Shown one piece after another: positions 57,391 to 64,000 of a DNA stretch of 64,000 nucleotides. The position numbers and the translations under genes were made by a program. Every line of letters starts with the position of its first letter. Position 1 is the first letter of the stretch. Under the pieces are notes generated by a model. That model was not told the DNA's origin. It made no database searches and worked only from the letters and a program-made list of their open reading frames with translations. Origin of the DNA: Streptococcus mitis (lineage in GTDB: Bacteria > Bacillota > Bacilli > Lactobacillales > Streptococcaceae); assembly GCF_013305725.1 (NCBI RefSeq), contig NZ_CP047883.1, positions 1,529,001-1,593,000 on the forward strand, written 5' to 3'.

Positions 57391-57399
57391 ATAATTTAG

Positions 57400-58911
57400 C
57401 TATTTCAAAATTACAAGTTCTCCATTCTTAATTTCCCAAACTTGGTCAAACTTACTTAATAATTCGTTTTGGCGATGTAAAGTAACAATGACGGCACTTG
57501 GTAGTTCCAGAACTCTTTCCAATTCCATTTTAAACTGATTAGTATCCAAGGCAGAGAAAGGTTCGTCTAGGATAAGCAATGGATTTTTACGATTTTTCTC
57601 ACGATTTAAATACATTCGTTGTTGCTGACCACCTGACAGGGATTGTGGTGGAATTTTTTCAAAATCTTCTTCTCTGAATTTTTCATTGAAACTATTGAAT
57701 AGTGTTACATTATTTTCATAACTCGAAATAAATGTATGTTCTTGTTGCAGAATCATACCGAATCTTCCCCAAAGATGGTCCAAAACAAGCCCATCTAGCA
57801 CAATTTGTCCTTCAAAATCTTCATCTGTTCCATTTAAAATGTTGAGAAGACTACTTTTTCCAGAACCATTCTTACCAATAAGCGCAATTTTATCCCCTTT
57901 TTGAATCGTAGCGGAAGTAATTATCAATTTTGATTCTCCCAGTTGTTTGGAAATGTTTTTCAAAGTAATCGTATCAAAAGAATGTTGAGGTGCTTGAACT
58001 GAAACGGGTCTCCCAACAATGTTTTGAAAACTCTTGATTACAGGCTTTACGGACTCTAACATTTGTAAATCATAAAGGATTTCCTGTATTGGTTCAGAAA
58101 AAGCATTAATATATCCGAAACTCGCCACCACCTCAGGAATACCGAGTTGCTGGTGAGATAGAGAGTAGGCTAAATAAATAAACAGAACAAGACTAATGAA
58201 TTCAAAAGAAACACCTGTCAATAAGATGCCTGTAATTTTTGTCAAACCATACTTAAAATACTTATCCTGCAAATTCTTTAGAGAACTCTTTTGTTGATTC
58301 AAAAAATGCGACATAGTTAGTTTATTTACCAAATGATGTCCCATGAGCAAATCCTCCAAAGTTCGATAGTAATCTCCTTGTTTTTTCAAGTAAACCTGTC
58401 TACGATTAGCGGTCAACTTCCCAACGATTTTAGGAATTTGAATACTAATTCCAGTAGAAAAGATTAAAATCAGTGATACAATAGGATTAATTGTTCTGCT
58501 AATAATGAAAGCGTAAATGATGATACGTAAAATTTGTTTGATAAAACTCATCAATGGAGGAAGGTAATCCTTTTCCAACGAATCTAGGTCATTAGATTGA
58601 TAGGAAATATACTCTGCTACTGTTTTCTGCTTGAAATCGTGGTGACTGAGTCCCAGAAGTGAACGAAACCACTCATTTTTCAAAGTAGTCGAAAAGATAA
58701 TCCCCTGCTTCCAATCAAGTATCATTTGGATATAGTTACAACTCAAATAGCCTGCCACTGACATAGAGTAACCATATAGAGCTACTTGATAATCCCCTTT
58801 GATTAATGCCTGCGTGAAATACGGTAACAAAGCTGTGCAGATATTCGATACTACACCAAAAAGAAAATTAAAGAAGAGATACCATCTAATAGTTTTAAGA
58901 TATGGTAGCAT
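57400..58911 (-). CDS. ABC exporter, fused permease-ATPase
   Basis: A 503-residue half-exporter. Six-helix membrane domain (about 1-280) without an N-terminal peptidase; ATPase domain with Walker A GKNGSGKSS (about 343-351), Q-loop MILQQEHTF, signature LSGGQQQR, Walker B LLILDEPFSALD and H-loop TLHRQ. The segment between Q-loop and signature is shorter than usual (about 38 residues), so the helical subdomain may be trimmed. AT-rich codons and its place after a decayed radical-SAM/SPASM gene suggest it exported a modified peptide; AAGGAG precedes the ATG. Confidence 0.8.
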   Translation of the reverse strand: MLPYLKTIRWYLFFNFLFGVVSNICTALLPYFTQALIKGDYQVALYGYSMSVAGYLSCNYIQMILDWKQGIIFSTTLKNEWFRSLLGLSHHDFKQKTVAEYISYQSNDLDSLEKDYLPPLMSFIKQILRIIIYAFIISRTINPIVSLILIFSTGISIQIPKIVGKLTANRRQVYLKKQGDYYRTLEDLLMGHHLVNKLTMSHFLNQQKSSLKNLQDKYFKYGLTKITGILLTGVSFEFISLVLFIYLAYSLSHQQLGIPEVVASFGYINAFSEPIQEILYDLQMLESVKPVIKSFQNIVGRPVSVQAPQHSFDTITLKNISKQLGESKLIITSATIQKGDKIALIGKNGSGKSSLLNILNGTDEDFEGQIVLDGLVLDHLWGRFGMILQQEHTFISSYENNVTLFNSFNEKFREEDFEKIPPQSLSGGQQQRMYLNREKNRKNPLLILDEPFSALDTNQFKMELERVLELPSAVIVTLHRQNELLSKFDQVWEIKNGELVILK

Positions 58912-58926
58912 ATACGATACTCCTTG

Positions 58927-59130
58927 CTAATGCGTTTTTTTACATATCGCAGAACAATCTCTACTATTCCCTATTTCAGATAGTGCGATACTCGGACATT
59001 GAGTGCAATAATTGTAAATCACACAAGTACTGCAGTTTTTACTATCAAAATAAAAAGAAAGCTGCAGTTCTTTCAATCCTGTATCAGCGATTCATTCTGA
59101 AATCGAACAGGAGATATTTCCCAAGTCTAC
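58927..59130 (-). pseudogene. Radical-SAM/SPASM protein, decayed C-terminal tail
   Basis: On the minus strand the frame reads VDLGNISCSISE, a TGA at 59092-59094, then IADTGLKELQLSFYFDSK NCSTCVIYNYCTQCPSIALS EIGNSRDCSAICKKTH and stop. LGNI and the spacing C-x2-C-x5-C-x2-C-x13-C-x3-C match SPASM auxiliary-cluster domains of peptide-modifying radical-SAM enzymes. The radical-SAM core with CxxxCxxC is not found upstream. Its stop is 16 bp before the exporter's ATG, so the two formed one operon. Confidence 0.6.
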
Positions 59131-59307
59131 AATTCACTTCATCTCAAATTAATTTTTGTAATTCACCCTTAGTTTATAGATTTTATACTCAACAAAAGTA
59201 TAAAGCATACAAAACTTCACTTTGAACCAGTATTTATACTATATTCCGTATTAAAAATTCTATTATTGATTTTGTAAAAAACAGTCTTCAAATATCCTGA
59301 AATATAG
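59131..59307. other. Degenerate sequence upstream of the SPASM relic
   Basis: AT-rich, no frame longer than about 30 codons on the minus strand that I can assign. Probably the eroded remainder of the radical-SAM gene or its promoter region. Confidence 0.35.
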
Positions 59308-59340
59308 CAAAAAGAGATTGGGTAAAAACTCATTGTCTCT
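59308..59340 (-). terminator. Terminator after the TCS01-type operon
   Basis: Stem AAGAGA...TCTCTT extended by CAATGAG/CCCAAT-type partial pairing, T5 on the minus strand. Confidence 0.65.
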
Positions 59341-59342
59341 TC

Positions 59343-60317
59343 TCACTCAAGGACTAAGTTCACTTGAGCAAACTGAATCCGCACTGTCGTTCCTGTACCG
59401 ACCTCAGACTCGATACGAATCTGGTGCCCCAGTTCTTCAGAAATTTTCTTAGATAGGTAAAGTCCAAGTCCAGATGACTGCTGGGTTAGGCGACCATTGT
59501 AGCCTGAAAAGCCACGTTCAAAGACTCGGAGGACATCACTGTTTTTTATCCCGATTCCTGTATCCTTGATACAAAGCTCTTGCCCGTCCATATAAATCTC
59601 CAGGCCACCTTCCTTAGTGTACTTGAGACTGTTTGAGATGATTTGCTCAATAACCACTAGCAGCCACTTTTTATCCGTCACGATTTCTTTATCAAGGTCA
59701 TGTAGATTGACATTTAAGCCTTTTTGAATAAAGAAAAGAGCATATTTACGAATTATTTCCTTGACCAAGTCCTCAATTTGCACCTGCTTTAAGACCAAAT
59801 CATCATGAAAACTTTCTAAACGCAGGTATTGTAAAACTAGATTGGTATAGGAGTCAATCTTGAAAATTTCCTGTTCTAATTGCTGCTTCAGTTGGCGGTC
59901 GGCTACTTCTGCAACTAAGAGTTGACTGGCTGCAATGGGGGTCTTAATCTGATGGACCCACAAGGTATAGTAATCCAGCAAATCCGTCAGTTTTCTTTCT
60001 GAATCTGACCTCTGCTGATAGAGTTCCATCTCACGCGCTTCTAATTTCTCAGCCAAAACTCTTTCCAAAGGAGACTTGGCTTCCCTATCACCATAGAGAA
60101 GTTCCTGACGATAGACCTGCATCTCCGCCAATATATCCCAAGTGAAAAATAAGATGGTTACAAAGCAACATAGCAGGAAAAAGTAGAGAAAGTAAATTCC
60201 CAAACTGGCAAATAAAAACTGAAAGAGTAAGAGCAGAGACGTCAAAGAAATCAGATAGACAAACAGACGACTACGGGAACGCAGATAGGCTAGAAAAAAT
60301 TGTTTCCAATCAAGCAT
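59343..60317 (-). CDS. Sensor histidine kinase (TCS01 type, intramembrane-sensing)
   Basis: A 324-residue kinase. Two close helices at about 15-62 with almost no outside loop, as in intramembrane-sensing kinases. HisKA-like region LLDYYTLWVHQIKTPIAASQLL (His near 137), N box IISNSLKYT (about 228), and GLGLYLSKKISEELG (about 282). In the BceS-like branch such kinases often sense antimicrobial peptides through a transporter. Closest to pneumococcal HK01. Overlaps the regulator gene by 8 bp. Confidence 0.9.
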   Translation of the reverse strand: MLDWKQFFLAYLRSRSRLFVYLISLTSLLLLFQFLFASLGIYFLYFFLLCCFVTILFFTWDILAEMQVYRQELLYGDREAKSPLERVLAEKLEAREMELYQQRSDSERKLTDLLDYYTLWVHQIKTPIAASQLLVAEVADRQLKQQLEQEIFKIDSYTNLVLQYLRLESFHDDLVLKQVQIEDLVKEIIRKYALFFIQKGLNVNLHDLDKEIVTDKKWLLVVIEQIISNSLKYTKEGGLEIYMDGQELCIKDTGIGIKNSDVLRVFERGFSGYNGRLTQQSSGLGLYLSKKISEELGHQIRIESEVGTGTTVRIQFAQVNLVLE

Positions 60318-60987
60318 GCTTCAGTCCGTACCCTATCCCTTTCTTGGTCTCGATAAATCCTACCAAGCCCTGCTCTTCCAACTTTTTACGCAAACGAGCC
60401 ACATTAACTGAGAGGGTATTATCATCAATGAAAAAGTCACTGTTCCAAAGTTCTCGCATCAGGTCATCACGCGCTACGATGTTGCCCGCATGCTCAAACA
60501 GCACTCGTAAAATCTGGAATTCATTCTTGGTCAAATTTAAGACTTGCCCTTGATAATGTACATCCATGGATTTGGTATTGAGGATAACACCAGCGTATTC
60601 CAGTAAACTCTCGTCACGCCCAAACTCATAGGAACGGCGCAACAAGCCCTGAACCTTGGCTAAAAGAACCTGCTGGTCAAAAGGTTTGGTCACAAAGTCA
60701 TCCGCCCCCATATTGATTGCCATGACAATATCCATAGCCTGGTCTCTCGAAGACAGAAACATGATGGGAACCTTAGAAATCTTGCGGATTTCCTGACACC
60801 AATGATAGCCATTAAACAAGGGCAAACCAATATCCATGAGGACCAGATGAGGCTCCGACTGAACAAATAGACTCAAAACTTCCATAAAATCTTCTACCAG
60901 GACCACTTCAAATCCCCATTCAGAGAGCATTTTTCCGACTTGTTGACGAATAACCTGATCATCTTCTACTAATAAAATCTTGTGCAT
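60310..60987 (-). CDS. Response regulator (TCS01 type, OmpR family)
   Basis: A 225-residue regulator. Receiver with EDDQ (about 8), phospho-acceptor Asp in LVLMDIGLPLFNG (about 51) and Lys in FVTKPFDQQ (about 100); winged helix DNA-binding domain (about 128-225) ending SVNVARLRKKLEEQGLVGFIETKKGIGYGL. I start at the ATG 60985-60987 (MHKILLVEDD) with AAAGGAG upstream; a start 13 codons earlier would add a non-conserved leader. Closest to pneumococcal RR01. Confidence 0.92.
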   Translation of the reverse strand: MHKILLVEDDQVIRQQVGKMLSEWGFEVVLVEDFMEVLSLFVQSEPHLVLMDIGLPLFNGYHWCQEIRKISKVPIMFLSSRDQAMDIVMAINMGADDFVTKPFDQQVLLAKVQGLLRRSYEFGRDESLLEYAGVILNTKSMDVHYQGQVLNLTKNEFQILRVLFEHAGNIVARDDLMRELWNSDFFIDDNTLSVNVARLRKKLEEQGLVGFIETKKGIGYGLKHA

Positions 60988-61142
60988 CTGATTCTCCTTT
61001 GCTATTATTATAACAGATTTTTCCATGCTAGAAGGTCTGAAACTGAATTTGAAGCAGCTTGTTTTTAGCCAACAAAATGAGGCAATCCTACTAGCTAATT
61101 TAAGGGAAATTTGATAAGATAAATAAAAAGAAAGGAGCTCTT

Positions 61143-62216
61143 ATGTCCAATATTTTTGATTATCTGAAAGATGTCGCACGCGATTCCTTTTACGACCTTC
61201 CTTTGAATGAGTTAGACATTCTAGCCTTAACAGAAATCACCTACCTCTCCTTTGATAATCTGGTCTCCACAAGTCCTCAGCGACTTTTAGACCTAGCTCC
61301 TCAGGTTCCAAGGGAGCCAAACATGTTGACCAGCAAAAATCGCCTCCAGCTATTAGATGAACTAACTCAACACAAGCGCTTCAAAAATTGCAAACTCTCC
61401 CATTTTATCAACGACATCGACCCTGAACTACAAAAACAATTTGCGGCTATGACCTACCGCCTCACTCTCGATACCTATCTGATTGTCTTTCGTGGGACTG
61501 ATGACAGTATCATTGGCTGGAAGGAAGATTTCCACCTTACCTATATGAAGGAAATTCCTGCTCAAAAGCATGCCCTCCGCTATTTAAAGAACTTTTTTGC
61601 CCAACATCCTAAGCAAAAAGTCATTCTGGCTGGGCATTCCAAGGGAGGAAATTTAGCCATCTATGCGGCTAGTCAAATTGAGCAAAACTTGCAAGATCAA
61701 ATCACAGCAGTTTATACCTTTGATGCGCCTGGTCTCCACAAAGAACTGACACAAACCGAGGGCTATCAAAGGATAATGAATAAAACCAAGGTCTTCATCC
61801 CACAAGGGTCCATTATCGGTATGATGATGGAAATCCCTAACCACCAAATCATCGTGCACAGTACTGCCTTAGGTGGCATCGCCCAGCACGATACCTTTAG
61901 TTGGCAGATTGAGGACAAGCACTTCGTCCAACTGAATAAGACCAACAGTGATAGCCAACAAGTTGACACAACCTTCAAGGAGTGGGTGGCCACAGTCCCT
62001 GACGAGGAACTCCAGCTCTACTTCGATCTCTTCTTTGGCACCATTCTAGATGCTGGGATTAGCTCCATCAATGACCTGTCTTCCTTAAAGGCTATCGAAC
62101 ACATTCGTCATCTCTTCGTCCAAGCTCAATCCCTCACTCCAGAAGAAAGGGAAACTATGGGACGTCTTACCCAATTATTAATTGATACCCGTTACCAAGC
62201 TTGGAAAAATAGATAA
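61143..62216 (+). CDS. DUF2974 (Mbeg1-like) alpha/beta hydrolase
   Basis: A 357-residue cytoplasmic protein. Lipase-type nucleophile elbow GHSKGGNLAIYAA (about 166), preceded by DTYLIVFRGTDDSIIGWKEDF (about 112-132) and followed by FDAPGLH (Asp, about 197) and VHSTALGGIAQHDTF (His, about 245). Family members are widespread in Firmicutes; substrate unknown. AAAGGAG site; divergent from the two-component genes and ends at a shared terminator. Confidence 0.85.
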   Translation: MSNIFDYLKDVARDSFYDLPLNELDILALTEITYLSFDNLVSTSPQRLLDLAPQVPREPNMLTSKNRLQLLDELTQHKRFKNCKLSHFINDIDPELQKQFAAMTYRLTLDTYLIVFRGTDDSIIGWKEDFHLTYMKEIPAQKHALRYLKNFFAQHPKQKVILAGHSKGGNLAIYAASQIEQNLQDQITAVYTFDAPGLHKELTQTEGYQRIMNKTKVFIPQGSIIGMMMEIPNHQIIVHSTALGGIAQHDTFSWQIEDKHFVQLNKTNSDSQQVDTTFKEWVATVPDEELQLYFDLFFGTILDAGISSINDLSSLKAIEHIRHLFVQAQSLTPEERETMGRLTQLLIDTRYQAWKNR

Positions 62217-62224
62217 TCCACATA

Positions 62225-62259
62225 AAAAACCCAACTAATCGTTTGATTAGTTGGGTTTT
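62225..62259. terminator. Bidirectional terminator, hydrolase / LPXTG gene
   Basis: 15-bp perfect stem AAAACCCAACTAATC / GATTAGTTGGGTTTT with loop GTTT. Confidence 0.9.
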
Positions 62260-62306
62260 CATTTATGAAATTGAATTCCTTTGTTTAATCTTTAATGATT
62301 AAAACA

Positions 62307-64000
62307 TTAGTCTTCTTTTTTCTTGCGTGCCACAAGACCAAATCCGCTCAATACTCCAAGAAGTCCAAGAGCTGCTAGGCTTGAGTGATCTTCTGTACCA
62401 GTATTAGGCAATTCCTTAGCTGATTTAGCTGGAGCTGGTTTTGATGGTTTCGCAGGTTCTGGTTTCACAGAAGGAATGATTTTTTCATAAACATGAACTG
62501 TGTCACCATTTGGAAGTTTCTTAGTCTCTACGAAGCGGTAGCCTGGGATATCTTTCTTAGGTTGTTCACCGTCTTCTGTTGGATAGTTTGGAATTTCATT
62601 TCCATCTTTATCCTTGAATGATGTCTTAACTTTCTCATAAACGTGTTCTACATCGCCATTTGGAAGTTTCTTAGTCTCTACGAAGCGGTAGCCTGGAATA
62701 TCTTTCTTAGGTTGTTCACCGTCTTCTGTTGGATAGTTTGGAATTTCTTTACCATCTTTATCCTTGTGACTTGTCTTAACTTTCTCATAAACGTGTTCTA
62801 CATCGCCATTTGGAAGTTTCTTAGTCTCTACGAAGCGGTAACCTGGGATATCTTTCTTAGGTTGTTCGCCATCTTCACTTGGATTTCCTGGAATCTCATT
62901 TCCTTCTTTATCCTTGAATGATGTCTTAACTTTTTCGTAGACGTGCTCTGTATCTCCATTTGGAAGTTTCTTAGTTTCTACGAAGCGGTAACCTGGAATA
63001 TCTTTCTTAGGTTGTTCGCCATCTTCACTTGGATTTCCTGGAATCTCATTTCCTTCTTTATCCTTGAATGATGTCTTAACTTTTTCGTAGACGTGCTCTG
63101 TATCTCCATTTGGAAGTTTCTTAGTTTCTACGAAGCGGTAGCCTGGGATATCTTTCTTAGGTTGTTCGCCATCTTCACTTGGATTTCCTGGAATCTCGTT
63201 TCCTTCTTTATCCTTGAATGATGTCTTAACTTTTTCGTAGACGTGCTCTGTATCTCCATTTGGAAGTTTCTTAGTTTCTACGAAGCGGTAGCCTGGGATA
63301 TCTTTCTTAGGTTGTTCGCCATCTTCACTTGGATTTCCTGGAATCTCATTTCCTTCTTTATCCTTGAATGATGTCTTAACTTTTTCGTAGACGTGCTCTG
63401 TATCTCCATTTGGAAGTTTCTTAGTTTCTACGAAGCGGTAACCTGGAATATCTTTCTTAGGTTGTTCGCCATCTTCACTTGGATTTCCTGGAATCTCATT
63501 TCCTTCTTTATCCTTGAATGATGTCTTAACTTTTTCGTAGACGTGCTCTGTATCTCCATTTGGAAGTTTCTTAGTTTCTACGAAGCGGTAACCTGGAATA
63601 TCTTTCTTAGGTTGTTCGCCATCTTCACTTGGATTTCCTGGAATCTCGTTTCCTTCTTTATCCTTGAATGATGTCTTAACTTTTTCGTAGACGTGCTCTG
63701 TATCTCCATTTGGAAGTTTCTTAGTCTCTACGAAGCGGTAACCTGGGATATCTTTCTTAGGTTGTTCGCCATCTTCACTTGGATTTCCTGGAATCTCATT
63801 TCCTTCTTTATCCTTGAATGATGTCTTAACTTTTTCGTAGACGTGCTCTGTATCTCCATTTGGAAGTTTCTTAGTTTCTACGAAGCGGTAACCTGGAATA
63901 TCTTTCTTAGGTTGTTCGCCATCTTCACTTGGATTTCCTGGAATTTCGTTTCCTTCTTTATCCTTGAATGATGTCGTAACTTTTTCATAGATATGTTTTG
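62307..64000 (-). CDS. LPXTG surface protein with 50-residue tandem repeats (N-terminus outside window)
   Basis: The C-terminus is a complete sortase signal: LPNTG (62410-62424 region), hydrophobic stretch LAALGLLGVLSGFGLV and tail ARKKKED. Before it lies a Pro/Lys/Ala-rich wall segment (KPEPAKPSKPAPAKSAK). Upstream are ten visible repeats of 50 residues with SFKDKEGNEIPGN, EDGEQPKKDIPGYRFVETKK and LPNGDTEHVYEKV, resembling MucBP-like modules. The frame stays open to the right edge, so the signal peptide and any adhesin head are not seen. Likely a fibrillar adhesin or spacer on the cell wall. Confidence 0.88.
   Translation of the reverse strand, partial: KHIYEKVTTSFKDKEGNEIPGNPSEDGEQPKKDIPGYRFVETKKLPNGDTEHVYEKVKTSFKDKEGNEIPGNPSEDGEQPKKDIPGYRFVETKKLPNGDTEHVYEKVKTSFKDKEGNEIPGNPSEDGEQPKKDIPGYRFVETKKLPNGDTEHVYEKVKTSFKDKEGNEIPGNPSEDGEQPKKDIPGYRFVETKKLPNGDTEHVYEKVKTSFKDKEGNEIPGNPSEDGEQPKKDIPGYRFVETKKLPNGDTEHVYEKVKTSFKDKEGNEIPGNPSEDGEQPKKDIPGYRFVETKKLPNGDTEHVYEKVKTSFKDKEGNEIPGNPSEDGEQPKKDIPGYRFVETKKLPNGDTEHVYEKVKTSFKDKEGNEIPGNPSEDGEQPKKDIPGYRFVETKKLPNGDVEHVYEKVKTSHKDKDGKEIPNYPTEDGEQPKKDIPGYRFVETKKLPNGDVEHVYEKVKTSFKDKDGNEIPNYPTEDGEQPKKDIPGYRFVETKKLPNGDTVHVYEKIIPSVKPEPAKPSKPAPAKSAKELPNTGTEDHSSLAALGLLGVLSGFGLVARKKKED
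62497..64000. repeat. 150-bp tandem repeats in the LPXTG gene
   Basis: The marker TCTTTCTTAGGTTGTTC occurs at 62551 and then every 150 bp to 63901 (ten copies). The two copies nearest the 3' end encode NYPTEDGEQ; the others encode GNPSEDGEQ and are almost identical. The array continues beyond the window. Confidence 0.95.

Noticed and set aside
58902..59225. A 107-codon plus-strand open frame between the ABC exporter and the kinase
   Set aside because: It is antisense to the SPASM relic, overlaps the exporter start region and has no ribosome site; composition reflects AT-rich sequence.
62497..64000. Regular repeats that could suggest a CRISPR array
   Set aside because: Period is 150 bp with no variable spacers, and the repeats are in-frame codons of an LPXTG protein.

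Overview
The window looks like a piece of a mitis-group Streptococcus chromosome close to S. mitis, S. pseudopneumoniae or S. pneumoniae. The evidence is low GC, four pneumococcal-type BOX repeats, a vex123-vncRS locus, an LPXTG surface protein, and gene neighbourhoods I recognise from pneumococcus (codY-pncA, murT-gatD-pepQ, rplK-rplA-ldcB, rnjB/recJ/glutamine-type ABC transporter). The order joins blocks that, as I recall, are apart in common pneumococcal genomes, so this is probably not a standard S. pneumoniae strain. Most genes are ordinary core genes on the minus strand.

Layout. 1-2290 is an accessory strip: the 5' part of a restriction-modification gene running off the left edge, then a decayed umuC with its small partners. 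2294-8921 holds fba and the vncRS two-component system beside the vex ABC transporter. A tRNA-Leu (9058-9143) and tandem terminators separate this from pncA, codY, cshA, a flavoprotein reductase (har type), murT-gatD (peptidoglycan amidation) and pepQ. 17601-29184 carries a vitamin B6-type ECF/kinase pair with truA, an MFS transporter, dps, a dead ABC exporter fragment, tpiA, a DnaD-like gene, metA, apt, a methyltransferase, a structured non-coding stretch resembling part of a group II intron, and rplK-rplA. 29307-46204 is housekeeping: cell-wall peptidase, peptidases, brnQ, uvrC, an esterase, RNase J2 and recJ, interrupted by one intact IS3-family (IS150-type) element. 46369-49290 is a four-gene polar amino acid ABC operon, followed by a bacterial NADPH oxidase homologue (SpNOX type), an Rrf2 regulator, a second metallophosphoesterase and T-box-controlled thrS.

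The most rearranged part is 54800-59230. A DUF389 membrane gene, a two-helix potassium channel and an unknown gene sit next to a second, truncated DUF389 copy joined to a fragment of a TMEM175-like channel. Beyond this is a compact ABC exporter directly downstream of the cysteine-rich C-terminal tail of a decayed radical-SAM/SPASM protein, which looks like the remains of a modified-peptide (RiPP) cluster. The window ends with a second two-component system (TCS01 type), a DUF2974 hydrolase, and an LPXTG protein made of near-identical 50-residue repeats running off the right edge.

Themes worth noting: BOX elements whose last bases supply stop codons of neighbouring genes; two probable leaderless genes (murT, uvrC); a promoter-terminator pair without a gene between codY and cshA that could make a small RNA with an anti-Shine-Dalgarno stretch; and several relics (umuC, ABC exporter, SPASM protein, possible group II intron). 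I found no intact undescribed defence or mobile system. The RiPP relic and the intron-like RNA are the best leads.
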